Shown: piece after piece, positions 7,824 to 17,300 of the stretch
Layout: each line of letters opens with the position of its first letter
How positions within the stretch are numbered: position 1 is the stretch's first letter
Source of the DNA: JAJRPT01 sp965661945
Lineage (GTDB): Bacteria; Bacteroidota; Ignavibacteria; Kapaibacteriales; UBA2268
Length of the DNA stretch: 64,000 nucleotides
Direction: 5' to 3'
NCBI GenBank assembly: GCA_965661945.1
Contig: CBFIFP010000002.1
Location: 310,001-374,000 of the forward strand
Position numbers and translations under genes: made by a program
Notes under the pieces: generated by a model
Databases searched by the model: none
What the model was told of the DNA's origin: nothing
What the model saw: only the letters and a program-made list of their open reading frames with translations

Positions 7824-8528
7824 TTACTTATCACCAGCAAGCAATAAAATCATTGCTGCCTTCTGTGGATCCATTGCGTCAATTACCTTGCCAGCTTTCC
7901 TTTTTTGCATTCTTTTCAAGATTGCAGCCGCATCTTTTTCGTCCATTTTCTCTAGTATTTTAGCCACTTCCACCGGTGTTGAATTATTATAAATTTTTGC
8001 AAATTGCTCAAAATTCATCTGTTGTGTTGAGTCTATTTTCTCAACTAAAGCTTCTTCTTGTTTTTTCAATTTTTCTTGAGCAATATTACTTTTGCTTTCT
8101 AATTTCTTTTTATCATTAACCAGTTTATCAATGGAATCTTTGAGCAGTTGGCTAAAAGTTTGGCTACTAATCAACTTTTCATCTTTCTTAGGAATCAAAG
8201 AATCTTGATACTTCTTAATCTCTACTTGATTAACCGAATCCAGTTTTTTTAACTCTTTAATAGTATTTGCAAGTGAATCTGATTTTCTTTTAAGTGCATC
8301 TTTTTTAGCGATTTCCTTTTCTAAAGCAATAAGTTTTTCCTTAGTAATTTCATAAGTCTCTGATATTGTAATCTCCTCAGCAATCTCGATAGCAGTAGTA
8401 TCCACCGGAAGAGCCGGAAGACCCAACAAAGTAGGATGATACTCCTTAACATAAAATAATCCTAAAAACGACAAAGTCATTGCCATTGTTACAATTATAA
8501 CAAGTAAAACTACATTTCTATTATTCAT
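7824..8528 (-). CDS. MotE-like flagellar protein (MgtE-N domain, single membrane anchor)
   Basis: 234 residues. One N-terminal membrane helix (about 7-27) is followed by a long charged coiled coil (about 50-165). A C-terminal MgtE-N/FliG-like domain (about 170-234) contains FAKIYNNSTPVEVAKILEKM, DEKDAAAILKRMQKRKAGKV and DAMDPQKAAMILLL. This architecture matches MotE/YlxF proteins encoded next to fliJ and fliK, which in several bacteria chaperone MotC or help assemble the stator. It overlaps fliJ by 4 bases (ATGA), so the two are translationally coupled. The partner specificity is inferred from family and context. Confidence 0.8.
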   Translation of the reverse strand: MNNRNVVLLVIIVTMAMTLSFLGLFYVKEYHPTLLGLPALPVDTTAIEIAEEITISETYEITKEKLIALEKEIAKKDALKRKSDSLANTIKELKKLDSVNQVEIKKYQDSLIPKKDEKLISSQTFSQLLKDSIDKLVNDKKKLESKSNIAQEKLKKQEEALVEKIDSTQQMNFEQFAKIYNNSTPVEVAKILEKMDEKDAAAILKRMQKRKAGKVIDAMDPQKAAMILLLAGDK

Positions 8529-8947
8529 TTTTTAAACGCTCTTTGATTAGCAATTTCATCAATAAAACTATTTTCTTGCTTTTTAAACTCATCTTTAAAA
8601 ACCTCGAAGTCTTTTTCCTTTAACTTCTCCATTATCTTTTCTTCTTTCAAAAGCTCTGCCAACTTTTTTCTTCTAACATTTTCTATCTCCTCAATATTCT
8701 TAATCTCACGCTCCAAATTAGCAATTAACCTTTTTAAATGCTCAATTCTTTCAATTCGAGCTTGAAGAAAAAGAACATCATAAGACTTCCTACTTACCAA
8801 CTCATCAATCTCACCCAAATACGAATTAATAGTATCAATCCTTTTAACTTTTTCTTTAATAACTTTAGCTAAGTCTTCTTTCCCAAGATTAACCTTGTGA
8901 CTTCTTATATTTAAAATCGACTCAAACTTAAAATTAAATTTTTTCAT
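8525..8947 (-). CDS. fliJ: Flagellar export protein FliJ
   Basis: 140 residues, nearly all alpha-helical coiled coil with alternating Lys/Glu. It begins KKFNFKFESILNIRSHKVN, the usual FliJ start (F.f.le.vL..R...). FliJ is the central stalk of the flagellar type III ATPase, sitting in the FliI hexamer and contacting FlhA. It is the first gene of the minus-strand operon and overlaps motE by 4 bases. Its usual upstream partner fliI lies 16 kb away at 24735 on the other strand. Sequence conservation in this family is low, so operon position carries part of the weight. Confidence 0.82.
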   Translation of the reverse strand: MKKFNFKFESILNIRSHKVNLGKEDLAKVIKEKVKRIDTINSYLGEIDELVSRKSYDVLFLQARIERIEHLKRLIANLEREIKNIEEIENVRRKKLAELLKEEKIMEKLKEKDFEVFKDEFKKQENSFIDEIANQRAFKK

Positions 8948-8990
8948 TAATTATAACTATTAAAATTTTGTTGTATGAAAATACTATACC

Positions 8991-9026
8991 AAAAAAAAAA
9001 CATCCAATAATAATAATCATCGGATG
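8991..9026 (-). terminator. Terminator downstream of infC
   Basis: On the minus strand an imperfect hairpin (CATCCGATGAT pairing with ATTATTGGATG, 9026-9001) is followed by ten T at 9000-8991, just past the infC stop. It separates infC from fliJ. Confidence 0.65.
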
Positions 9027-9063
9027 AAATTAATTTAAATAAAAAAATAATTACAAAAAATAT

Positions 9064-9639
9064 TTACTTTGTCTTTAAGGGAGCAAGAATAACAGTCATA
9101 TTCCTACCTTCCATTTTGGGAGGATTATCTACCTTTCCAACCTCTTGAAGAGCTTCTACAAATTTATCAAGCATTTCCCTACCAATATCTTTGTGAGTGA
9201 TTTCTCTCCCACGAAACATAACAGACGCTTTAACTTTATTGCCTTCTTCAAGAAATTCTTTTGCATGCTTTGTTTTAAAATTAAAGTCATGTGTATCAGT
9301 CCGACTTTTAAATCGGATTTCTTTCATTTGTTGCTGAACTTGGTTTTTCTTCTGTATCTTTTCTTTCTTCTGGATTTCATAAACAAACTTGCCATAATCC
9401 ATAATTCTAATAACAGGTGGTATTGCTTTTGGAGCAATCTCAATCAAATCAAGTTCATACATCTCAGCTCTGCGTACAGCATCGGCACGGCTCATCACTC
9501 CTAACATATTACCATCTGGGTCAATTACGCGGAATTCTGTACCTTTGATTTCTCTATTAATGCGATGTTTTTTATTATCTCTTGGTGGAAAGTTGCCTTT
9601 AGGTCCACCGCCAAATCTGGTGAAAAAAATGTCTATCAA
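9064..9639 (-). CDS. infC: Translation initiation factor IF-3
   Basis: About 191 residues. The N-domain (NKKHRINREIKGTEFRVIDP, then GVMSRADAVRRAEMYELDLIEI) and C-domain (IRFKSRTDTHDFNFKTKHAKE; VMFRGREITHKDIGREML) match IF-3 throughout. It binds 30S subunits and controls start-codon fidelity. No ATG exists at the expected start. AGGGAC at 9648-9643 lies 4 bases before TTG (9639), 7 before ATA (9636) and 13 before ATT (9630), so translation probably starts at one of these non-AUG codons, as in the self-regulated E. coli infC. rpmI and rplT, which normally follow infC, are absent. It is divergent from lysS. Confidence 0.95.
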   Translation of the reverse strand: MIDIFFTRFGGGPKGNFPPRDNKKHRINREIKGTEFRVIDPDGNMLGVMSRADAVRRAEMYELDLIEIAPKAIPPVIRIMDYGKFVYEIQKKEKIQKKNQVQQQMKEIRFKSRTDTHDFNFKTKHAKEFLEEGNKVKASVMFRGREITHKDIGREMLDKFVEALQEVGKVDNPPKMEGRNMTVILAPLKTK

Positions 9640-9717
9640 AAAGTCCCTACAATTAGTTAGAAAAAATATATTTTTAAAATTGCATTTAAAAAAATACAAT
9701 ATAAGAAAAATTATTTG

Positions 9718-9725
9718 TAATTTTG
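9718..9725 (+). promoter_or_regulatory. -7 box (TAATTTTG) upstream of lysS
   Basis: An exact TAnnTTTG match 47 bases before the lysS ATG, in the divergent infC-lysS spacer. No clear -33 TTTG was seen. Confidence 0.5.
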
Positions 9726-9772
9726 CAATAGTTAATTAAAAAAAATAAAATAAATAAAAAAAAATAAAAATC

Positions 9773-11275
9773 ATGTCTGATATTAAAAAAAATGACCAAG
9801 AATTAAGAAGATTAGAAGAACTCGAACACTTAGAAGAAATGGGCATTAACCCTTATCCTTACTCTTATGAGATAAACTCAAACAGCTCAGAAATTAAAAA
9901 AAACTTCAAAGAAGATGATAGTAAGCCACTAATTGTCTCTATAGCTGGAAGAATTATTGCAATTCGTAGAATGGGTAAAGCTTCATTCTTTAGTATTTTA
10001 GATAGCGTTGGCAAAATTCAAATATACTTCAATCAAAAAGTAACTCCAGATAAATATGACGAAATTAAATTATATGATATCGGAGATATTATAGGCATAA
10101 CTGGAGAAGTTTTTAAAACCAGAACAGGTGAAATAACACTAAAAGCCGAAAAATTTGAATTACTATGCAAATCCTTAAAACCGTTACCAATTCCAAAAGA
10201 GGAAACTGATGAAGAAGGTAATGTTATAATTCACGACCAATTTAAAGATAAAGAATTAAGATACAGAAAAAGATATATTGACCTAATAGTTAATAGTAAT
10301 ATTCGAGAAACATTTCTAAAAAGAAGTAAAATCATCTCAGCAATGCGTCGCTATTTCGACTCTCAAGGTTGGATTGAAGTAGAAACCCCGATCTTACAAC
10401 CGCTTTATGGTGGTGCTTCTGCTCGTCCTTTCATAACTCACCATAACACTCTTGATGTAGATATGTACATGAGAATCGCACTTGAATTATATCTAAAAAG
10501 ATTAATTGTAGGCGGATTTGACGGAGTTTATGAAATAAGCAAAAACTTCAGAAACGAGGGTATGGACAGAACTCACAACCCAGAGTTTACAATGATGGAA
10601 ATCTACGTTGCTTACAAAGACTACAACTGGATGATGGATATGACAGAAGATCTTATCAAAAAATTAGCATTTGAAGCAAATAACTCTTATCAAATTAATT
10701 TAAATGATAATACTATAAACCTCGAGCAAAAATTTGAAAAAATCGCTTGGTTTGATTTAGTCCAAAAACATACAAGTATGGATTTGTATAAAAAATCCAA
10801 AGAAGAAATCGAAAATGCTGCTAAGCAACTTGGAGTTGATTACGAACCAGGCGCTTCAGCAATGAAAATACTTGATGAAATATTTGGTGAAAAAGTTGAA
10901 AAACACCTAATCCAACCAACATTTGTAATTGATTATCCATTAGAAATGTCGCCACTTGCTAAAAAGCACAGAGAAAAAGAAGGCTTAGTTGAAAGATTTG
11001 AACTTTTTGTAGCTGGAGCTGAACTTGCTAATGCTTTCTCGGAGTTAAACGACCCACGTGACCAAAGAGCAAGATTCGAAGAGCAAGCAAGAGCAAAAAA
11101 TGCCGGCGATGACGAAGCGATGTTACTTGATGAGGACTTCCTAAATTCATTAGAAATTGGAATGCCTCCAACATCCGGACTTGGAATAGGAATAGATAGA
11201 TTAGTTATGCTACTAACAGGTCAATCTTCAATCAGAGACGTACTATTTTTCCCACAAATGAAACCAGAAAAATAA
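9773..11275 (+). CDS. lysS: Lysyl-tRNA synthetase, class II
   Basis: 500 residues, the standard length. The OB-fold anticodon-binding domain occupies about 45-150 (SIAGRIIAIRRMGKASFFSI). The catalytic core has class II motif 1 (RSKIISAMRRYFDSQGWIEV), motif 2 region (KNFRNEGMDRTHNPEFTMME) and motif 3 (PTSGLGIGIDRLVMLLTG). The C-terminal SIRDVLFFPQMKPE is typical of LysS. It charges tRNA(Lys) in the cytoplasm. A promoter box lies at 9718 and a strong terminator follows at 11294, so it is likely a single-gene unit. Confidence 0.98.
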   Translation: MSDIKKNDQELRRLEELEHLEEMGINPYPYSYEINSNSSEIKKNFKEDDSKPLIVSIAGRIIAIRRMGKASFFSILDSVGKIQIYFNQKVTPDKYDEIKLYDIGDIIGITGEVFKTRTGEITLKAEKFELLCKSLKPLPIPKEETDEEGNVIIHDQFKDKELRYRKRYIDLIVNSNIRETFLKRSKIISAMRRYFDSQGWIEVETPILQPLYGGASARPFITHHNTLDVDMYMRIALELYLKRLIVGGFDGVYEISKNFRNEGMDRTHNPEFTMMEIYVAYKDYNWMMDMTEDLIKKLAFEANNSYQINLNDNTINLEQKFEKIAWFDLVQKHTSMDLYKKSKEEIENAAKQLGVDYEPGASAMKILDEIFGEKVEKHLIQPTFVIDYPLEMSPLAKKHREKEGLVERFELFVAGAELANAFSELNDPRDQRARFEEQARAKNAGDDEAMLLDEDFLNSLEIGMPPTSGLGIGIDRLVMLLTGQSSIRDVLFFPQMKPEK

Positions 11276-11293
11276 AAAATTAAATTAATCCAT

Positions 11294-11320
11294 AAAAAGC
11301 CACTTCTAAAGTGGCTTTTT
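11294..11320 (+). terminator. Terminator after lysS
   Basis: A stem AAAAAGCCACTT / AAGTGGCTTTTT around a 3-base loop ends in five T, 18 bases past the lysS stop. The A-tract on the other side makes it possibly bidirectional. The next 230 bases (11321-11550) are AT-rich with no gene seen. Confidence 0.88.
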
Positions 11321-11550
11321 ATTAAAATTAAAATACGAAAAAAAATATAATTACAAGAAATAATATCAAAATACAACAACTCAGTTTCTCATAATATATA
11401 AATAACAAACTAATTATATATTTAAAATTATTAACCAATTAGAATAGAATTTAAATTTATAATTTTCATATTCAAAATAAAATTTTATTAAAAAAAAGCA
11501 ATTAAATTAAAAAATCACAAAAAAACTTTTTTTTTTTAAAATATTCTCCG

Positions 11551-11558
11551 TAATTTTG
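11551..11558 (+). promoter_or_regulatory. -7 box (TAATTTTG) upstream of rpsO
   Basis: An exact TAnnTTTG match in the context CCGTAATTTTGTA, shared with the tRNA promoter at 45598. It sits 33 bases before the rpsO ATG, after a T-rich run where a -33 element would be. Confidence 0.55.
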
Positions 11559-11591
11559 TATTTTATAATTGTTACGTTTGATAGGAAAAAG

Positions 11592-11858
11592 ATGTTAAAT
11601 AGTGAAGTAAAATCAGAATTAGTAAGTAAATTTGGCGCAAATGCTAACGATACTGGCAAATCTGAAGTTCAAATTGCAATCTTTACAGAAAGAATTAAAG
11701 AACTAACTGCCCATGTCAATATTCATAAAAAAGACAACCACACCCGTAGGGGCTTAATTAGTTTAGTTGCTAAAAGAAGAAAATTATTAGATTATCTTGC
11801 AAACAATAATATCGAAAGATATAGATCTGTTATCGCAGAACTTGGACTTCGTAAGTAA
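11592..11858 (+). CDS. rpsO: 30S ribosomal protein S15
   Basis: 88 residues from the ATG at 11592, the exact usual length of S15. An AGGAAAAAG Shine-Dalgarno precedes this ATG, and the in-frame ATG-less extension to 11556 overlaps the promoter, so the longer start is rejected. Signature segments are GANANDTGKSEVQIAIFTER, HIHKKDNH-like NIHKKDNHTRRGL and VAKRRKLLDYL. S15 binds 16S rRNA early in 30S assembly. The rpsO-pnp order is the one found in many bacteria. Confidence 0.97.
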   Translation: MLNSEVKSELVSKFGANANDTGKSEVQIAIFTERIKELTAHVNIHKKDNHTRRGLISLVAKRRKLLDYLANNNIERYRSVIAELGLRK

Positions 11859-11886
11859 TCTCATTCTTCTCTAAAAATTTATGTTA

Positions 11887-11928
11887 AGTCATTATGGGGC
11901 ATAATGCACCTGTAATGACTTTTTTTTT
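11887..11928 (+). terminator. Hairpin with T-run between rpsO and pnp (terminator or attenuator)
   Basis: An outer stem AGTCATTA (11887-11894) / TAATGACT (11913-11920) is followed by eight T. The loop holds a second GCAT-A-ATGC dyad. It lies 28 bases after rpsO and 20 before pnp. By analogy with E. coli rpsO-pnp it could terminate, attenuate or be an RNase processing site. Confidence 0.75.
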
Positions 11929-11948
11929 ATAAAAATTCGGATTTTAAA

Positions 11949-14189
11949 ATGTATAAAGTTTCAATCGACTTCAATGGGAAAGAATACTCATTAGAAGCTG
12001 GGAAATATGCTAAATTTGCAAATGGTTCAGTTATGGTACGTTGTGGAGACACAATGGTGCTTGTTACTGTATGTGCAAATCCTAAACAAATGGAAGGAAT
12101 TGATTTTCTTCCGCTTACTGTAGAATACAGAGAAAAATTATCTGCCGCTGGTAAAATACCAGGTGGCTTCTTAAAACGTGAAGGTCGTCCATCTGAAAAA
12201 GAAATTTTAGTTTGTCGTCTTATCGATAGACCTATTCGTCCTATGTTCCCTAATTCATGGCACCACGATACCCAAATAATTTGTCAAGTTTTTTCTTCTG
12301 ACCCTGATGTAGATCCTGAAAATATCACTTGCGTTGGAGTGTCAGCTGCTCTTATGATTTCGGATATTCCATTTAATGGACCAGTTTCTGAAGTAAGAGT
12401 AGGAAGACTTAACGGTAAATTCGTTGCAAACCCAACTGACGAAGAATTAAAAGAATGTGATATTGATATCACTATTGCTGGTACTGACTCCTCAATCACA
12501 ATGGTTGAAGGTGAAAGTAACGAGATTTCGGAAGAGGAATTTATCGAAGCAATTCTTTTCGGTCATGAGCAAATTAAAGAATTGAACGAATTACAGAAAA
12601 AATTACTTAATGTCTTTAGCAAACCTAAAGTTGAAGAAGAAGAAAGTGAAATTGCTCAAGTTTTTATTGAAACTATTAAAGATGAAATTGCAGTTGATTT
12701 AAAAGAATATGTTTATTCTGTTACCACTAAAGAAGAAAGAAACGAAAAAAGAAGTACTTTAAAACAAAGAGCTTTAGACGTAGCAAATGAAAAATTTGGA
12801 GAAGTTGAAGAATATGCAGGTAAAATCGAGTTCCTTGCTAATCAAGTTTTCTCTAAATTAGAAAAACATCAAATGAGAATGATGATTCTTGAAGATAAAA
12901 AAAGATTAGATGGAAGAGGTTTAGATGAAGTAAGATCAATCTCAACTGAAATCAATCTTTTACCTCGAGTTCATGGTTCAGCATTATTTACAAGAGGCGA
13001 AACTCAAGCTTTAACTTCTGTTACACTTGGAACTGCATCAGACGAACAAATGATTGACGGTTTACTACCAACATTCAAACAAAGATTTTATTTGCATTAT
13101 AACTTTCCTCCATTTAGTGTTGGTGAGGCAGGTAGATTTGGAATGACAAGCAGAAGAGAAATCGGTCATGGAAACTTAGCACAACGTGCATTAAAAATCA
13201 TGTTACCTTCCGCTGATGACTTTAAATATACAATGAGAGTACTTTCTGAAATATTAGAATCAAATGGTTCATCGTCAATGGCTACTGTTTGTGCTGGTTC
13301 AATGGCACTTATGGCAGCAGGTGTTCCACTTAAAAAACCAGTTGCTGGTATTGCAATGGGTCTAATCATGGAAGGCGAAAAATACGCTATACTTTCAGAC
13401 ATTCTTGGTGATGAAGATTTCTTAGGAGATATGGACTTTAAAGTTGCAGGAACAGTAGATGGTATTACAGCTTGCCAGATGGATATAAAAATTGAGGGAT
13501 TATCCGTTGAGCAAATGAAAGTAGCATTAAGTCAGGCAAAACAAGGCAGATTACATATTCTAGAAAAAATGTCTGAAACTATCAGTGAGCCAAGTGAAGA
13601 AATGTCTCAATATGCTCCTCGACTTTACTCAATCAAAGTAAAAGAAGATGAAATTGGAATGGTTATCGGACCTGGTGGCTCAAACATCAGAGAAATCGTT
13701 GCACAATCGGGAGCGCAAGTTAATATAGAAGAAGATGGAACAGTAATCATCGCTGCAACATCACAAGAATCTGCTGATATTGCAATTGCAATGATACAAA
13801 AAACTGTCCAAAAGCCAGAAGCAGGAGTTGTTTACAACGGAACTGTAAAAGAAGTTCGCGAGGGCTTAGGCGCTTTAATCGAAATCTTACCTAAACAAGT
13901 TGGCTTACTTCACATTTCTCAAATCTCTTGGGAAAAAACAGAAAATGTTGGCGACCACTTCAGACGTGGCGACAAAGTAGAAGTATTACTCGAAGAAATC
14001 GGTTCTGATGGAAAATACCGTCTTTCAAGACGAGCTTTACTACCAAAACCAGAAGGTTATGTTGAAAGACCTCCTCGTCCACCAAGAGAAAGAAGCGATC
14101 GCAGAGATGACCGCAGAGGTGGAGGAAGAGACGATAGAAGACGCGACGACAGAAGAGATGATAGAAGAGACGACAGAAATAGAGATTAA
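11949..14189 (+). CDS. pnp: Polyribonucleotide nucleotidyltransferase (PNPase)
   Basis: 746 residues. Two RNase PH domains (SAAGKIPGGFLKREGRPSEK in the first; RGETQALTSVTLGTA and LPSADDFKYTMRVLSEILES in the second) flank a helical linker. They are followed by a KH domain with GPGGSNI (about 575-580) and an S1 domain (GTVKEVREGLGALIEILPKQ). It degrades RNA 3' to 5' using phosphate. The last ~48 residues (699-746) are an unusual basic/acidic tail rich in RDD and RRD repeats, of a type seen in some Bacteroidetes PNPases and probably an RNA or protein contact. It is the second gene of the rpsO-pnp pair, and a terminator follows. Confidence 0.97.
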   Translation: MYKVSIDFNGKEYSLEAGKYAKFANGSVMVRCGDTMVLVTVCANPKQMEGIDFLPLTVEYREKLSAAGKIPGGFLKREGRPSEKEILVCRLIDRPIRPMFPNSWHHDTQIICQVFSSDPDVDPENITCVGVSAALMISDIPFNGPVSEVRVGRLNGKFVANPTDEELKECDIDITIAGTDSSITMVEGESNEISEEEFIEAILFGHEQIKELNELQKKLLNVFSKPKVEEEESEIAQVFIETIKDEIAVDLKEYVYSVTTKEERNEKRSTLKQRALDVANEKFGEVEEYAGKIEFLANQVFSKLEKHQMRMMILEDKKRLDGRGLDEVRSISTEINLLPRVHGSALFTRGETQALTSVTLGTASDEQMIDGLLPTFKQRFYLHYNFPPFSVGEAGRFGMTSRREIGHGNLAQRALKIMLPSADDFKYTMRVLSEILESNGSSSMATVCAGSMALMAAGVPLKKPVAGIAMGLIMEGEKYAILSDILGDEDFLGDMDFKVAGTVDGITACQMDIKIEGLSVEQMKVALSQAKQGRLHILEKMSETISEPSEEMSQYAPRLYSIKVKEDEIGMVIGPGGSNIREIVAQSGAQVNIEEDGTVIIAATSQESADIAIAMIQKTVQKPEAGVVYNGTVKEVREGLGALIEILPKQVGLLHISQISWEKTENVGDHFRRGDKVEVLLEEIGSDGKYRLSRRALLPKPEGYVERPPRPPRERSDRRDDRRGGGRDDRRRDDRRDDRRDDRNRD

Positions 14190-14196
14190 ATATATA

Positions 14197-14223
14197 AAAG
14201 GAAGCAATTAGCTTCCTTTTTTT
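14197..14223 (+). terminator. Terminator after pnp
   Basis: The perfect stem AAAAGGAAGC / GCTTCCTTTT with loop AATTA runs into a tract of seven T, 7 bases past the pnp stop. Confidence 0.88.
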
Positions 14224-14321
14224 ATGTAGAATATTTTCAAACATCATAACCCCATTTCCCAAAAATTTCGTAAATTTAAAATCTGAAATTTACAAAAAAA
14301 ATAATTTTATTGGAGTTATTA

Positions 14322-17300
14322 ATGAATAAAATAATTAGTTTATTCTTACTTATCACTTTCTTTTCTCTTGACTTACTCGCAGAAGAAGCAAGAATTTTAA
14401 GATACCCTAACACTTCCGAAACGCATATTACCTTCGTTCACGCTGGCGATGTATATGTTGTGCCAATTGATGGTGGTGTTGCCCGCAGAATCACTACTGA
14501 CAAGGGCTTAGAGATGTACCCACGTTTCTCTCCCGATGGCAAAAGAATCGCTTTCTCGGCAGAATATGACGGAAATCGTGAAATATACTCAATCAACTCA
14601 ATGGGTGGCGAAGTTACTCGCCTGACTTATTCAATGGACGTTGGCTCGCTCCCAGAAAGAATGGGACCCGACAAAATTATAATGAATTGGCGAGATAATA
14701 ATGATATTTTATACCGCTCTCGCAGAAACCACTGGCACGCTTGGTCAGGTAATTTATTCACTTTGAACGCAGACAAACCCGGCAAAATCCCAACTGAACT
14801 TCCTACGGGTCGAAGTGGATATGCTTCACTTTCGCCTGACGGAAAAAAAGTTGCTTACAATAGAGTTTTTCGTGAATACAGAACTTGGAAACGCTACCGT
14901 GGTGGACAAGCTGATGATATTTGGGTATATGATTTTGACTCTAAGCAGTTAGAAAACATAACAAATAACCCAGCTCAAGATATAATCCCAATGTGGACTG
15001 GCACTAAAATTTATTATTTATCAGATAGAACTGAAACGCTAAATTTATTCGTTTATGATATCAACACCAAACAAACTAAACAAGTTACAACATTTGATGA
15101 CTATGATGTAAAATTTCCATCTCTCGGAAAAAATCACATTGCTTTTGAAAATGCTGGCTATGTTTACTTGCTTGATTTAAAAACAGATGAATACAAAAAA
15201 GTTAGCATCGAAATTTACGAAGACTTCCCTGATGCAAGAACATCAATTATAAAAGTTGATGACAAAATCTCAGGTGCAACTCTATCACCAGACGGAAAAA
15301 GAGTTGGCTTTATTGCAAGAGGCGATTTATTCATTGTGCCTGTAAAAGAAGGTCTAACTCACCAATACACAAAAACTTCTGGCTCTCACGAAAGAGAAGC
15401 AACTTGGTCACCTGACGGAAAATGGCTTGCTTACGTTTCTGATAAAACTGGTGAAGACGAAATTTATATAATGTCCGCAGATGGAAAAACAGAAACACAA
15501 TTAACAAAAGAAGCACAATCTTACAGATATTCAATGAAATGGTCGCCTGATTCAAAAAAAATCTTAGCATCTGATAAGTCATTGAGATTATTCTATATCG
15601 ACATCGACACAAAACAAACAACTGAAGTAACAAAATCTGATTTATGGGAATTAAGAGATTACTCTTGGTCGCCTGATTCAAAATGGATTACTTACACAAA
15701 TTACATTAATGAAAACTGGCCTCAAGTGATTATTTATAATCTTGGAACAAAACAAAATACGGCTGTAACTTCGGAATTTTTCCAATCTTATAACCCAGTT
15801 TTTACTCCTGGTGGAAATTATTTATTATTTGTGTCTGACAGAACATTTAACGCAAAAATTAATAGTTTTGAATGGAATTTCTATTATAGCGATTTAGCTA
15901 AAATTTATGGCGTTACGTTAAAAAAAGACGTTGAATCCCCATTCAAACCAACAGATGTAGTAGTTGGCGAAGAAGAGAAAAAAGATGAAAAATCCGAAAT
16001 TAAAGACATTACTATTGATTTAGATGGCATTCAAAATAGAATCTTCGAAGTGCCAGTTCAAGCTGGTAATTATCGCAGTTTATACCCAGCAAAAGACCAC
16101 AAATTATATTACGTAAAAAATAACTCTTCTTCTTCACCAAAAACGTATTACTACGATTTCATCAAAAAAGAAGAAAAAGAAGTAGGCGATTTTGCTGCTT
16201 GGGACATAACTCCAGATGAAAAAAATATCTTAATTGCAAAAGGTGGAAAGTATTACGTAGAAAGTTTTGGAACATCTATCAAAACTGAAAATCAAGTGAA
16301 AACAAATAACCTAAAAACTACACTTAACCGCAAAGAAGAGTGGGAGCAAGTTTATAACGAGGGCTGGAGACAGATGAAATATTTCTTCTACGACCCCGCA
16401 ATGCACGGAGTTGATTGGGATTACGTAAAAACTAAATATGGACAAATGCTACCTCACGTTCACCACAGAGCTGATTTAACTTACATAATGGGCGAAATGA
16501 TTGGCGAACTTAACGTCGGACACGCTTACGTAGGTGGCGGCGATGTTCCAGAAGTTAAAAAAACAGGCATCGGCTTACTTGGTGCAGAGTATGAATTTGC
16601 TAGTGGTGGTTACAAAATCACCAACCTATTCGAAGGTAGAAACTGGGAAGAAAAAACACGCTCACCTCTCACAGAACCTGGCTTAGGAATTACCGAAGGC
16701 GACATAATCTTCCAAATAGACAATGTAGAGCTATCTGAAACAATTACTCCTTATGTTGCTTTGGTTGATAAAGTTAATCAAGTTGTGAAAATCAAAATTG
16801 GCAAATCTAAAGCAACTGCAAAAGATGTATTAGTAAAGACAATCAGCAACGAAGCGGGCTTGCGTTACTTCAACTGGGTGCAAGATAACTTGCGAAAAGT
16901 AGATGAAGCAACAAACGGAAAAATCGGCTATATCCACGTGCCAGATATGGGAGTTGGCAACGGACTAAACGAATTTGTAAAATACTTCTATCCGCAAACA
17001 GGAAAAGAGGGCTTAATCATTGACGATAGATTTAACGGCGGCGGAAACGTATCACCAATGATAATCGAACGATTAAAGCGTGAAATACAAGTAGTTACAT
17101 CACTCAGAAACGCAAAAGGAATAACAGGCAAACCAAACGGAACAATGAGCGGACCAGTAGTTTGTTTGATAAACGAACTTTCTGCATCTGACGGAGACTT
17201 ATTCCCTTACCAATTCAAACAAGAGAACTTAGGCACATTAATCGGAAAACGTTCGTGGGGAGGAGTAATCGGTATTCGTGGTTCACTACCATTCCTTGAT

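Noticed and set aside
11556..11591. N-terminal extension of rpsO
   Set aside because: It would overlap the -7 box at 11551-11558 and exceed the invariant S15 length.
15331..15681. Antisense ORF in the tricorn gene
   Set aside because: Leu/Arg/Gln-rich shadow without any start context; the sense strand has clear PD40 repeats.
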